Shown: one piece after another, positions 45,650 through 54,884 of the stretch
Position numbering within the stretch: the first letter of the stretch is position 1
How the letters are laid out: each line of letters starts with the position of its first letter
NCBI GenBank assembly: GCA_001898225.1
Contig: MKTJ01000025.1
Location: forward strand, 30,620 to 94,619
Direction of reading: 5' to 3'
DNA: 64,000 nucleotides
Source: Chloroflexi bacterium 54-19
Lineage (GTDB): Bacteria > Chloroflexota > Chloroflexia > Chloroheliales > Chloroheliaceae
Program-made: the position numbers and the translations under genes
The notes under the pieces: model-generated
The model's input: only the letters and a program-made list of their open reading frames with translations
The model's database searches: none
Told to the model about the DNA's origin: nothing

Positions 45650-45730
45650 GCCCAGGCGAACGGCTGCCTACCTGTTTTATCCTCAAGCTCCCTCGTGGTA
45701 GGCTCCACGCTTTCGCCAGTCACTTGAAGA
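45650..45730 (-). promoter_or_regulatory. ZTP/ZMP riboswitch (pfl motif) controlling glyA
   Basis: On the minus strand the first half reads GTGACTGGCG, a GTGG/CCAC stem and GGGAGC; the second half is GCCGTTCGCCTGGGC. These are the conserved blocks of the pfl RNA, which binds ZMP/ZTP, the purine intermediate that builds up when 10-formyl-THF is low. A terminator follows at once, so ligand binding should prevent termination and raise glyA expression. glyA is one of the known targets of this class. Confidence 0.88.
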
Positions 45731-45796
45731 TTTATTTTCCTGGAAAAGTTTACCCTTTTATTATAGCAAATCCCGCCCCGGCGTCAAACCGCCAAA

Positions 45797-45912
45797 GTGC
45801 TTATTTTAGAAGGCAGAGGGCAGAGGGCAGAGGGCAGAGGGCAGGGGGCAGAGGGCAGGAAGTGTAAAAACCTACTACTGATTACTGACTACTGGCCTCT
45901 GACTACTGGTAA
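45797..45912. repeat. Inverted pair of heptamer arrays
   Basis: Six or more CAGAGGG units (about 45811-45862) face a shorter reverse array (about 45880-45908). They lie between the riboswitch and the flavoprotein promoter. Confidence 0.85.
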
Positions 45913-45926
45913 AGGCAGGTTTTATT

Positions 45927-45954
45927 TTGCCCCGGTTACAGACCCTGCTATAAT
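45927..45954 (+). promoter_or_regulatory. Promoter of the flavoprotein-recombinase pair
   Basis: TTGCCC (45927-45932), a 16-base spacer and TATAAT (45949-45954). The ATG is at 45962, so the transcript would start at or within a base or so of the start codon and be leaderless. Confidence 0.55.
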
Positions 45955-45961
45955 TCCTGAA

Positions 45962-47233
45962 ATGTCAGCCAGCAAAAGAGAGCCGAAAGTGGAGCATATA
46001 GCAACAGACCGAGGCCGGGACCACTCGGAAGCGGAAGTAATCGTAATCGGCGGCGGGGCGGCGGGGTGCAGCGCGGCTATTTACCTGGCCCGCCAGCGTC
46101 GCCGGGTCGTTTTGCTCGAAGGCCGCGCCGCCCGCCCACCCCAACTGAGCGACCTCCACAGCGGCGAGGTGCTTTCGCCCGGGTCCCAACTCGAACTGCG
46201 CCGTCTCGGTTTTGACCCTGCCCGGCCCATCACCGCCGACCCGTTGGAGCGCTGGAAGTTGCAGGAGTGGGACACCGTCTGGCAGCGCTGGCCGGACGGG
46301 CGCGAAACCGCCGACCACTTGCCAGGAGGGGTCTTTTTCTGGCAGATTAACCGGGGCCATTTTTATAAAGAATTGCGTAAACTGGCCTGCGCCGGGGGGG
46401 TCGAGGTGCGCGAGGGCGTGCGGGTGGTCAACCTCTTGCGGGATAAAGAGGGGGTTTGCCGGGGCGTGGTCGCCCGCGACGCCGAAGGTGCCATCTTTGA
46501 AATTTTTGCCCCGGTCACGGTGGACGCCAGCGGACGCAACTCGGTGGTGCTGGCCCGGCTCGGTCTGCGCCGTCCCGAAGCAGACTTCCGGCGGGCCGCT
46601 TACATGTTTTTCTTTAGCGAACTGCCGGGAGCCCCGGAGGCGGGGGTCTGGCGGCAATACTGGTTTGGGGGCGGCACGACCCTGCGCGGGAGTCTGCTGG
46701 CGCCCCGGCTCTACCGCTTTTCTTTCGAAACGAGCCTGACCGAGCGGGACCGCTGGCTGGCGAAGTTTGGCCGCCTGCCCGCCCCCGAACTGTTTTTAGC
46801 CGTCCTGGATGAGCAAGCGCCCGACCTGGCCCGGTCGTTCCGGGAAGCGACCCGCCTGCCGCACCTGCTGGCCTTCGCCCCGGTCGGCTTCCGGGTGGCA
46901 TCCGTAACCCATGACGGCCTGGTGATGACCGGGGACGCGGCGGGCTATCTCGACCCCTCGACCGGGCAGGGTCTTGAATTCGCTTTGCGGTCTGGGCGGT
47001 TGGCGGCGCGGAGTATCGGCGAGGCTTTTTCCCGTAACCGGTTCGACCGGGCCGCCTTCGACCGCTACCTGCGAGAGCGCGAGGCTGAAGTCCAGCCTAT
47101 CGTGCGGCAGTTGCGCCTTTTTTTGCGGGCCAGCCGTTCCGAAAAGTTGCTCAATGTCGCCGGGCGTCTGCCTCCGGTCCGCCGGGCGGTTTTGGGGCAG
47201 TTGATAAAGACCCGCCCGGCTATCCTTGATTGA
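45962..47233 (+). CDS. FAD-dependent oxidoreductase (geranylgeranyl reductase/halogenase-like)
   Basis: 423 residues from the ATG at 45962; the frame continues upstream but is then made of heptamer repeats. The N-terminal dinucleotide fold is I-G-G-G-A-A-G-C-S-A-A; the second FAD motif is G-D-A-A-G-Y-L-D-P-S-T-G-Q-G-L. This matches group A flavoproteins such as geranylgeranyl reductases and tryptophan-halogenase-like proteins. Reduction of isoprenoid lipid or hydroxylation are both possible. The halogenase signature W-x-W-x-I-P was not seen. It is coupled to the recombinase gene by a TGATG overlap. Confidence 0.78.
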   Translation: MSASKREPKVEHIATDRGRDHSEAEVIVIGGGAAGCSAAIYLARQRRRVVLLEGRAARPPQLSDLHSGEVLSPGSQLELRRLGFDPARPITADPLERWKLQEWDTVWQRWPDGRETADHLPGGVFFWQINRGHFYKELRKLACAGGVEVREGVRVVNLLRDKEGVCRGVVARDAEGAIFEIFAPVTVDASGRNSVVLARLGLRRPEADFRRAAYMFFFSELPGAPEAGVWRQYWFGGGTTLRGSLLAPRLYRFSFETSLTERDRWLAKFGRLPAPELFLAVLDEQAPDLARSFREATRLPHLLAFAPVGFRVASVTHDGLVMTGDAAGYLDPSTGQGLEFALRSGRLAARSIGEAFSRNRFDRAAFDRYLREREAEVQPIVRQLRLFLRASRSEKLLNVAGRLPPVRRAVLGQLIKTRPAILD

Positions 47234-48525
47234 TGCAAATAAACATGGAAAATTATACCGACCCGCTTTCAACTGAAAATTTTGCCGAAGCCGAGGCCGA
47301 GGCTCCGGACGCGCCTGTCCTGGCCGTGGCTGTCAGCACTTTCCTGGCCGACATCGGGGCCGGGCATTCCCCCGCTACGGTCAAGACCTACCGGGTCAGT
47401 CTTTCGCGTTTTCAGCTTTATTTGCAAAGCCAGCTTGGCCTCGACCCCGCGACCCTCCCGGTAGCCCGCCTTCAACCGGACTGGGCGGTCGGCTGTGTGC
47501 GCTGGATTGCCGCCGGGCAACCCCAGGCCACCACCGGGCAAGCCGCCGAACCTGCCGCCAGACCCGGCCCGCGCACCCCCAAGACTACCGTGGCGACCTA
47601 TATCGCCGGGCTGAGCCGTTTTTACAAGTGGTGCGCCCTGGAACGCTGGTTAGTCCTACCCGCCGACGATTACGAACGGATGGCCCTCCGTCTGAAGGAT
47701 TTGCGGGGTAAGGTCCAGCGCACCATCCTGGATAAAGTCCCTGCCGACGACATCCTGGACGCGCTTCTGGCCGAAGCCCGCCGCCCGCCCGAAACGCCGC
47801 CCGCCCCAACCCCGGCCCCAACTGAGGCAACTACCGTTACCGGGGCGGAAAAACCCGCGAAATTCCGGGGGAATGTCGAAAAAATGGCCGAGTCGGACGC
47901 CCGGCGCTACCAGTTGTTGCGCTTGCGGAACGTGGCCCTGCTCGAAACCCTCAAATGCACCGGGGCGCGGGTCAGCGAGATTACCGGGCTGAACCGGGCC
48001 GACCTCGACGCGACCAACCGGCGCGCCCGTGTGGTCGGCAAAGGGTTCAAGGAACGCTGGGTCTATTTCAGCCCGGCGGCCTGGGAAGCCATCCAGCTTT
48101 ACCTGCGGTCGCGCACCCGCCTGATGGGTGAAGCCGCCGCCCTCAAATCGGGCTCGCCCTCTTTGTCAGCCCCGCTCCGTTCGGCCAAAGCCGGAAGCCG
48201 GGCCCGTTCCCAGGCCGCCGACCTGGCCGGACAGCCTCTTTTTGCCCGGCACGACCGGGGAGCGGGTTGGAAGGAAGTTAAGCCCTTGCTGCCCCACGCC
48301 GTTGAAACGATGCTGTGGGAACTGGTCGAAGGGGCCGGGCTTGAGGTGAAAATAACTCCGCACCGCTTCCGCCACTGGTTCGCCACTCGCATGCTTTCGG
48401 CCACCGGCGACCTGGCGACGACCCAGGACTTGCTCGGCCACGCCAACCCGGCCACCACCCGCATTTACGCCCAGGTCAGCGAAACCAACAAGCAAAAAGC
48501 CCACCGCGAGGTTTTCGGCCAATAG
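47233..48525 (+). CDS. Tyrosine recombinase/integrase
   Basis: 430 residues. An N-terminal SAM-like core-binding domain (about 30-150) is followed by the catalytic domain with all expected residues: R246 in G-A-R-V-S-E, a Lys in G-K-G-F-K-E-R, H377-x-x-R380, H403 in L-G-H-A-N and nucleophile Y412. Two Ala/Pro-rich insertions (about 105-125 and 180-210) and one of about 45 residues before H377 make it longer than XerC/XerD (300). It could be a chromosomal Xer-type enzyme or the integrase of a lost element; no att-like repeats or cargo are visible. It overlaps the flavoprotein stop by one base, an unusual partner for a recombinase. Confidence 0.88.
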   Translation: MQINMENYTDPLSTENFAEAEAEAPDAPVLAVAVSTFLADIGAGHSPATVKTYRVSLSRFQLYLQSQLGLDPATLPVARLQPDWAVGCVRWIAAGQPQATTGQAAEPAARPGPRTPKTTVATYIAGLSRFYKWCALERWLVLPADDYERMALRLKDLRGKVQRTILDKVPADDILDALLAEARRPPETPPAPTPAPTEATTVTGAEKPAKFRGNVEKMAESDARRYQLLRLRNVALLETLKCTGARVSEITGLNRADLDATNRRARVVGKGFKERWVYFSPAAWEAIQLYLRSRTRLMGEAAALKSGSPSLSAPLRSAKAGSRARSQAADLAGQPLFARHDRGAGWKEVKPLLPHAVETMLWELVEGAGLEVKITPHRFRHWFATRMLSATGDLATTQDLLGHANPATTRIYAQVSETNKQKAHREVFGQ

Positions 48526-48750
48526 AGCGGACGGCTTTGTGGTAAACTGTTTCGGTTAGCAGGCAGAGGACAGAGGTCAGTAGGCAGAAGCCCAAAAACA
48601 GGGAATGTAAAACCTGACTACTGACCACTGGTCTCTGGTTACTGACTACAGGCTTCTGCCCACTTAGATACTTGGCCTCTGACCACCGACTACTGGTTAC
48701 TGCCCTCTGACTACTGGCTACCGACTACTGACTACCGAATGAGAGGAACA
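48526..48750. repeat. Inverted pair of heptamer arrays
   Basis: A short forward array (about 48560-48592) faces a long reverse array (about 48616-48735). The reverse array ends about 15 bases before the kinase-like gene, so promoter and leader of that gene must lie within or upstream of repeats. Confidence 0.85.
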
Positions 48751-49872
48751 ATGGCGGACGAACAGACCTATTATTTAGGCATTGAAGCGACCGGGCGGAC
48801 CGTGGCCCTGCTGGCCGGGCCGGACGGCGAAATCCTGGGCGAAGGCACCGCGACCTCGGCGGTCTATAGCGTCATGGGGCAGGAGCGTTCCTCCCAGGCC
48901 CTCTGGACCGCCATTATCGGGGCGTTTTCCTCGGCTGGCATCAACACCCGCGACCTCTTGCAGGCCAACCTGCCCCTCCCCGATGTCGCCGCCATTTGTA
49001 TTGGCATGACCGGGGTCGAGCGCCCCAAAGATGAAAGCCAGGTCCGGCGTATCCTCGACCGTTTCAACCTGACCAAAAATATCACCGTCACCAGCGACGC
49101 CCATATCGTCCTCGAAGCGGGCTGCAACCTGGAAAACTTCTCCGACCCGGCCTACGGGGTCGCGGTTGTCGCGGGCGAAACCGGGCTGGCTTTTGCCAAG
49201 GGCCGGGATGGCCGGACGGCGCGGGCGGGCGGTTGGGGTTATCTTCTGGGCGAGGAAGGCAGCGCCTACTGGCTGGGGTTACAGGCGGTCAAGGTCCTTC
49301 TGCGGGCGGCGGATGGACGGGGCGACGAGACGGCCCTGGCGGCGATGGTCGAGCACGAGTGGAAAATCCCGGCTAACCGGCCCGATTCCCTGGCCCAGCG
49401 GGTCTACAGCCTGTTGCAGGGATTGGGGACGGGCGGCAACAAAGCCCAGCTTGAGGAAAGCCAGGAGACTTATAAGAGAACGCTGGCCGGGCTGGCTCCC
49501 CTGGTAGAACGGGCCGCCGCCAACGGGGATGATGTCGCCGCCGCCATCCTGGACGAGGCTACCGACCACCTGGCCGAAGCCGCAACCGCCGCGATTGCCA
49601 GGGTCGGCCTGGACGAACCGGACACCGCGCCTGCCCCGGCCAAAAGCTCGACCTTTCAAATCGGCGGCATGGCGTTTAACCTGGGCGGTTCCAGCCAGAG
49701 TCAGAGCAAAATCCCCTTTGCCATCTACGGCTCGGTGTTGCTCAGCAATCCCGGCCAGTTACGGGCCCGGTTACAGGCGGCCCTGCCCCAGTGTGACGAC
49801 CCGATTGCCGTCCTCAACCCGGCGGAAGGCGCGGTCAGGCTGGCTCTGCGGTCTCATCAGGGTCAAAGCTGA
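48751..49872 (+). CDS. BadF/BadG/BcrA/BcrD-type ATPase (N-acetylglucosamine kinase-like)
   Basis: About 373 residues of the ASKHA fold. G-G-W-G-Y-L-L-G-E-E-G-S-A-Y-W-L-G is the hallmark of bacterial and eukaryotic GlcNAc-kinase-like proteins, and G-E-T-G-L-A takes the place of the phosphate-2 loop. The usual phosphate-1 motif D-G-G-x-T-K-T is altered to I-E-A-T-G-R-T, so ATP turnover may be weak or different. The ATG at 48751 is preferred, with AGAGG just before it; another ATG lies four codons upstream. The 3' end overlaps the convergent methyltransferase gene by 38 bases. Confidence 0.78.
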   Translation: MADEQTYYLGIEATGRTVALLAGPDGEILGEGTATSAVYSVMGQERSSQALWTAIIGAFSSAGINTRDLLQANLPLPDVAAICIGMTGVERPKDESQVRRILDRFNLTKNITVTSDAHIVLEAGCNLENFSDPAYGVAVVAGETGLAFAKGRDGRTARAGGWGYLLGEEGSAYWLGLQAVKVLLRAADGRGDETALAAMVEHEWKIPANRPDSLAQRVYSLLQGLGTGGNKAQLEESQETYKRTLAGLAPLVERAAANGDDVAAAILDEATDHLAEAATAAIARVGLDEPDTAPAPAKSSTFQIGGMAFNLGGSSQSQSKIPFAIYGSVLLSNPGQLRARLQAALPQCDDPIAVLNPAEGAVRLALRSHQGQS

Positions 49873-50566
49873 TTATTCCTAACAGGTGGGTATTCAGGAA
49901 GGCCAGCCGTTCCAGCCCTTCGGCCAGCCAGTAGGAACGCGGCGCGATTAGCCGGGCCAGCGGCGGGGCCAGGCAGGCCCGTTTCAAATCAACTTTAGAG
50001 CCAGGAAAAAGCCGGACCACCCGGCTTTTTTTGATGCCTCGGACCGCCCGGTTGCGCGGGTTCGAAAAGGCGAAGTCGAACCACAAAATTTTGCCTTCCG
50101 GTTTCAGCACCCGTTTGAGCTCAATCGAAATCTCCCGCCGTACTGTTTCGTCCAGCACCGAGGTCATTACCACCGAGATTAAAACCAGGTCGAAACAGGC
50201 GTTGTCGAAGGGTAGCTGGCTGGCCGAAGCGACCGACCAGTTCAGGGCCGGGGCCAATCGCCGGGCCTGGTCGATGCGGTCCGCGGACAGGTCAATCCCG
50301 TAAAGTTTATGGGGGTCGGCCCCATAGTCGAGCAGGCGGCGCAACTGCCCGCCCGTCCCGCAGCCAACGTCAAGGATTTTCAGGTCCGCCAGGTTTTCCA
50401 GGCCGTATTTCTTTAAGTAGAACAGCGAAAGGCGCTCCTGGCCCTGGCGGTGCAGAAGGGCCGCCGGGTTGAACAGGGAATAGCGGTTTGCCAGTTTCGG
50501 GTCGGCGTCGCGCCGGGCAAATTCCTGGGTTATCCGGTCCAGTTCGGTTTCTTTCTTTTCGCTCAT
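49835..50566 (-). CDS. Class I SAM-dependent methyltransferase
   Basis: 243 residues with motif I L-D-V-G-C-G-T-G-G, the acidic G-I-D-L-S of motif II and F-D-L-V-L-I-S of motif IV. The N-terminal part (R-R-D-A-D-P-K-L...) and C-terminal part resemble methyltransferases found in glycan and lipid clusters. It lies 29 bases downstream of the GT-C gene on the same strand, so a role in modifying surface glycan is inferred. The last 38 bases overlap the convergent kinase-like gene. Confidence 0.82.
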   Translation of the reverse strand: MSEKKETELDRITQEFARRDADPKLANRYSLFNPAALLHRQGQERLSLFYLKKYGLENLADLKILDVGCGTGGQLRRLLDYGADPHKLYGIDLSADRIDQARRLAPALNWSVASASQLPFDNACFDLVLISVVMTSVLDETVRREISIELKRVLKPEGKILWFDFAFSNPRNRAVRGIKKSRVVRLFPGSKVDLKRACLAPPLARLIAPRSYWLAEGLERLAFLNTHLLGIISFDPDETAEPA

Positions 50567-50595
50567 CTTTGAAGTGAAATTTTCTGTTTTAATTT

Positions 50596-53238
50596 TTAAT
50601 TGTAATAAAACTGGAAAATAGTCCCGACCAGCGAAACCAGGTTTAACACCAGGAGCCAGCTACCCCAGGCCCACAGGCCCAGTCCCGGTATCACCCTGGC
50701 CGTTTTTTTCGTGGCGTTAACGCGAGCCGGACGGATCAGACCTCGTAACCCGGTCAGGAAAAGAAAAAGCAAAGGCAGCCAGGTTACGAACATATACCGT
50801 CCCGCCACGATGTCGGGGGCGCCATTGTACATCAATGCTAAATTATCATAAACCTGTAGCAACAGGAAAGTTATAACGACTGTCGCCAGGCCGCTCAGGC
50901 CGAAAAGCACCTGCCAGGCTGGTAATTTGCCGCGCCGGGCCAGCAGCCCCAGCCCCACGATAGCCCCGGCAGTCAGCACTCCCCACAAAAAATACCACCA
51001 CAGGTTCAAGAAGACCTGGGCGAAGCCGAAAGTGCCCCAACTGCTCAGCAGGGCAAAAGAGATGCTCTGGCCGAGGGCATCCCCAAAAGGCAGGTCGCGC
51101 CCGTTGCTCAAAAGTTCGAGGGTGTCGCTAAACCAGGTCCGCCCATTCCTGGTCGAGTAGAGGCCGCCCCCTTTCCAATCGCTGGCCGGGGTCAGGGTGC
51201 TGTCTTCCAGGCCCGGATTTACAATCAGGTTTTCGCCCGCGTCCGGTTGGGGGGTCAGGCGGACCTCGTCCAGCGCCGCCGCGCCCGCCCCGTCAATCGA
51301 GAAACGCACCGTCACGAACGGGCTGAGCCGGGACTGGCTGACCTCGGCGGGAAGGGGGGTTTCCAGGGCCACCTCGCGCCAGTCCGGCCCGGTCAGGGTC
51401 GCCTGTCCCGCAACGAGCGGTTTACCAGAACCCAGAAGCTCGATTTTAAGGGTAACGGGGGCGTCGCCGGAGAGGGCGCGGGCGCTGGTGTGCAAATAGA
51501 GATGGTTGATTTCGGGCCGGAAAAAGAGGTCTACGGCCTGTTCTACCGGTTTCTCCCCGATATGCAGCCCCGCGCTGCCGTTCACGCCTTCGCCCAGGCT
51601 GCGCTGGGCGTGGACGCCCTGGCCGAACGGCCCGATATACCAGCCCTTTGCCGCCCGGTTGGTATCGGTCTGGACCAGCAGAAAGACCAGCGCCGCGACT
51701 ACGCCCAGCCCGGCGAGTCCCGCCAGCGCCCACCTGACCGGCTTGCCAAACCGGAGCAAGAGCCACCCGGCCACCCCCAGGCCGAAACCGGGCACGACCG
51801 AGATGGCGGTCCGTTTCGCCAGGATGCCCAGGGCCAGCCCGCCGGCCAGGATTGCCGCCGGGAGGATATATTGCCGCCAATCGCCGCGCGCCTTGTATAA
51901 CAGGAGCAGCCCGCAGGTGGCCCAGGCCATGAAACAGATGGCGGCGTTGTCGTTGTTGCTGACGCTGCCCAGGAAGACCAGTTGCGGCCAGAAAGCGGTG
52001 GAGAGCGGCAGGGCCAGCGCTAACCAGGCCGAATCCTTGCGCAAGTTCCAGCCCGCCACCAGGGCTGCCCCGACCGTCCCCAGGAAGAACAACACCGAGG
52101 CCAGCCGGGACAAATAAATCTCAAGCGTGAAATTTTCGGGGGTCGGCTTGAAAAGTTTTACTAAAAGCCCGCTCACCTGGTAGTAAAGCGGACCCTGGTA
52201 GAATTCGGCGTTGGGCGAAAAGAGTATGACGGGGTCATCCGGTCCGGTCAGCCACTGGAAACCCGCCCGGAAGCCGGTTTCCTGCATCAGGCGGCTGACC
52301 TGGGGCGACAGGCTGCTCGGCTCGACGTTCCGGCCCACCCCGATGCTGCGCCCGATATGGCCCGGTTCGTCCGGTCCCTGCAAAGGCGGGTTCACCAGCA
52401 TATAGGCCAAAGCCCAGGCCAGCGCGAGGGCCAGCACGAAACCGCTAAACCGTAAATAGCCCCGCCCGCTCTGTAAAATGTTTTCGATGGTCGGGCCGGG
52501 CCGCCGGGCGAACACGCTCAATCCCGTGAAAAAGACCCCCACCGCGACCAGCAGCATTATGACCGCCAGGGCGGGCAGACCACCAAAGTTTTGCTCTTTT
52601 TGGAAGAAGTTAGCCAGCAGCCTGCCGGGGTTGGTGGCATAATCGAGGCGATAGTAAAGGTCGCCCGGCTGGGGGTTCTGGCCCAGGTCGCCCTTGTAGA
52701 GGCGAGGGGTGTCGGTGGGGGCATTTTCCCAGTAACCGGCCTGCCAGCGCAATCCGCTAAAACTCATCTCGACCAGCACTTCCCCGTTCGAGGTGTTGGC
52801 GGCTTGCTCGATGGCCGAAGATTGCCCGCTCAAATCCAGCGTCACTTCGTCCAGGCTGGCCGGGGGCGTGAGCGTCGTGGTTAGCAGTTCGGCCTGGGTA
52901 GCGGCGTTAAGGACGCGGACTTTGACCGGCTCGCTTCCGGCCAGTTTGAGGGTAAGATGCCGGGGTTGGGGTTCTTCTACCCGCAGGCGGTAGACCAGGC
53001 TTGAAGTGCCTTCGCCGCCGAGGACGCCGGTCTGTTTGGTCTGGCTGGTTTCCAGGGGTGTGAAAAGGCTGCTCAAAATCGCCAGCAAGGCCAGTACCGC
53101 CGGGAGGCCGGTCAGCCACAGCGCCGGGTAGCGGCTGAAGTAGCGGCGACCCACCTTCTCCGCCGGGATTGGCCCCGTGGCCGGTTCGGTGGGGGGTATG
53201 GATGGTGCGGTTGTCTCAGGAGGTAGCGAATCGCTCAT
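50596..53238 (-). CDS. Multi-pass GT-C-type glycosyltransferase (DUF2142-like)
   Basis: 880 residues. One N-terminal membrane helix is followed by an extracytoplasmic beta-rich region (about 60-215) and ten or more further hydrophobic helices. A second exported loop lies at about 550-720. The signature N-P-P-L-Q-G-P-D-E-P-G-H, with its acidic pair after the second helix, is the DUF2142/GT-C active-site motif. These enzymes use polyprenyl-phosphate sugars on the outer face of the membrane. The acceptor is unknown. It lies between the deacetylase gene (24-base gap) and the methyltransferase gene, and these three probably form a surface-polysaccharide operon. Confidence 0.78.
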   Translation of the reverse strand: MSDSLPPETTAPSIPPTEPATGPIPAEKVGRRYFSRYPALWLTGLPAVLALLAILSSLFTPLETSQTKQTGVLGGEGTSSLVYRLRVEEPQPRHLTLKLAGSEPVKVRVLNAATQAELLTTTLTPPASLDEVTLDLSGQSSAIEQAANTSNGEVLVEMSFSGLRWQAGYWENAPTDTPRLYKGDLGQNPQPGDLYYRLDYATNPGRLLANFFQKEQNFGGLPALAVIMLLVAVGVFFTGLSVFARRPGPTIENILQSGRGYLRFSGFVLALALAWALAYMLVNPPLQGPDEPGHIGRSIGVGRNVEPSSLSPQVSRLMQETGFRAGFQWLTGPDDPVILFSPNAEFYQGPLYYQVSGLLVKLFKPTPENFTLEIYLSRLASVLFFLGTVGAALVAGWNLRKDSAWLALALPLSTAFWPQLVFLGSVSNNDNAAICFMAWATCGLLLLYKARGDWRQYILPAAILAGGLALGILAKRTAISVVPGFGLGVAGWLLLRFGKPVRWALAGLAGLGVVAALVFLLVQTDTNRAAKGWYIGPFGQGVHAQRSLGEGVNGSAGLHIGEKPVEQAVDLFFRPEINHLYLHTSARALSGDAPVTLKIELLGSGKPLVAGQATLTGPDWREVALETPLPAEVSQSRLSPFVTVRFSIDGAGAAALDEVRLTPQPDAGENLIVNPGLEDSTLTPASDWKGGGLYSTRNGRTWFSDTLELLSNGRDLPFGDALGQSISFALLSSWGTFGFAQVFLNLWWYFLWGVLTAGAIVGLGLLARRGKLPAWQVLFGLSGLATVVITFLLLQVYDNLALMYNGAPDIVAGRYMFVTWLPLLFLFLTGLRGLIRPARVNATKKTARVIPGLGLWAWGSWLLVLNLVSLVGTIFQFYYN

Positions 53239-53261
53239 GGGCTCCTCGTTGCCTCCTATAA

Positions 53262-54866
53262 TTACTTCTTGGTAACCGGCTGGCCGGTTGGAGGCGCGGT
53301 TTGCGGGTTGGTGGACGGAGTTGTAGCGGCGTCCAGGCCGTTACAATTTACACTGCTGGCGAACTGGCTGGCGGTGCCCGCCCGGACTTTATAGCAAAAC
53401 GACTCCAGGCTATCCTGGCCGGTCACGCTGACCACCGGCTCTTTCAACTTCAGGTCGGTCGTCCAGGTGTAACCGCCATCGGTGGTGACCGCCACGGCAA
53501 AGCCGCTATCCCGGACCACCTTTACCACGGTGTCGTTGTATTTGCCCGACGGATAGGCAAAACTGCGGACCGGGTGGCCGAGCATCGCTTCTAGGTCGGT
53601 TTTGGAGCCGGTAATCTCACCCGCCAGGTCTTTCACGCCGCGCAGGTCGGGATGGGTCCGGGTATGCGCCCCGATTTCGAAACCGTCCTGGTCAATCTGC
53701 TGCCACTGGGCCGGGGTCAATTCCAGCCGCCGGGAAATGACGAAAAAGGTCGCCGTCATGCCCCGCTTTTTCATCTCCTGGTAGACGAACCAGTCGCTAT
53801 CGTGGCCGTCGTCCCAGCGAAACTGGATGGGTTTATCCGGCAGCAAGATGCCGTACTGCAAATAGTCGTAAACCTGGCCGACCGTGACGGTGTTAAACCC
53901 GGCTTGCTGGACCCAATCCAGGAATTTTAGATAGTTGTCCGGTTTTATCGAAAGATTATAGCCGAGCAAGTCCTTTTTCGGGTCCACGATACGAACGTAA
54001 TGGAACATCAGCGATGGCACTTTGACGGTGCGAGGAGCCGTGAAACGCTCTTTCGCCACCGGGGCCAACTGGGCCGGGGTCAGTTTTGCCCTGGCCTGTA
54101 GCTCGCCCAGCGGCACAAAAGAAACCTCGGCAGGGTTGGTGCTGCCCCTGGGACGCTGGAGGGCGGCGTCTTCAAAATACTGGACCGTCATCTGGCCGCC
54201 ATCCGGCCCGTCCTGGGCTATTTCCTCGCTGATAGGCAAGCCGAGACCATCCTGTCCGCCCTCGTTGCGCCAGAAGGATAAAAAGGGTTCGGCCAGGCTG
54301 TGGCCGCTTTCCGGGAAATACCATTTCTGGTCGGTCCCGGCGAAAGGCTCAATCTGCTCTAAACTCAGGCCGCTCTCGGTGGCGGCGGTATGGCCCAGGG
54401 CGGCGAAACGTACCTCGGTGCCGGTCCCCACGTAGTCGGGGTAGAATTCGAGGGCGCTGCGCTGGAAATATTGCAGGTAGTGGTTGCCCACCCTGATAGG
54501 CTCGGAAAGCGGTTGGCCGTGCCGCTCCGCCCCCCCGGTGCGCGTGTAAAAGCGCAGTATTGGCCCGGTAATGCCGTGTCCCGACCCGTCCACGTACAAA
54601 AACTGGCTGGCGGTTGGCGCGTCCACGGCGGCGGCGTTAATCTCGCTATAATCGGCCAGCCCACCTGCTATTGCAGCCAGGGACGAGGCTGCGTCAGAAG
54701 GAGCGGCCTCGGCAGAAGCGGCCTCGACGGGGGCAGTCGCGCCACAGACCAGGCCCAATAGCGCCAGGATTACAAAAAGCAGGGCGATATGGCCCGGCAG
54801 GTGAGAGCGCTTCCGGCCCACCGGGCGACCCGGTCTGGCAGGCGCAGACGACCAAGAATATTTCAC
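53262..54866 (-). CDS. Secreted polysaccharide deacetylase (NodB) with two LGFP-like modules
   Basis: About 534 residues. A basic N-terminus and hydrophobic helix (about 20-45) form the signal. Two LGFP-like modules (about 95-170 and 180-260) match those of the GH5-like protein at 3088-5823. The NodB domain (about 285-500) has W-D-D-G-H, H-T-R-T-H-P with the two metal His, and A-Y-P-S-G. It should remove N- or O-acetyl groups from an extracellular glycan. The start is uncertain: GTG at 54866 with GAAAGAAG upstream is preferred over TTG at 54884. It is the first gene of the operon with the GT-C and methyltransferase genes. Confidence 0.85.
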   Translation of the reverse strand: MKYSWSSAPARPGRPVGRKRSHLPGHIALLFVILALLGLVCGATAPVEAASAEAAPSDAASSLAAIAGGLADYSEINAAAVDAPTASQFLYVDGSGHGITGPILRFYTRTGGAERHGQPLSEPIRVGNHYLQYFQRSALEFYPDYVGTGTEVRFAALGHTAATESGLSLEQIEPFAGTDQKWYFPESGHSLAEPFLSFWRNEGGQDGLGLPISEEIAQDGPDGGQMTVQYFEDAALQRPRGSTNPAEVSFVPLGELQARAKLTPAQLAPVAKERFTAPRTVKVPSLMFHYVRIVDPKKDLLGYNLSIKPDNYLKFLDWVQQAGFNTVTVGQVYDYLQYGILLPDKPIQFRWDDGHDSDWFVYQEMKKRGMTATFFVISRRLELTPAQWQQIDQDGFEIGAHTRTHPDLRGVKDLAGEITGSKTDLEAMLGHPVRSFAYPSGKYNDTVVKVVRDSGFAVAVTTDGGYTWTTDLKLKEPVVSVTGQDSLESFCYKVRAGTASQFASSVNCNGLDAATTPSTNPQTAPPTGQPVTKK

Positions 54867-54884
54867 GTTACTTCTTTCAAACAA

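Noticed and set aside
45797..45961. N-terminal extension of the flavoprotein to the first in-frame start
   Set aside because: The extension is translated heptamer repeat and spans the predicted promoter.
47233..48525. Recombinase as marker of an integrated phage or genomic island
   Set aside because: No flanking att-like direct repeats, tRNA, phage genes or composition shift were seen.
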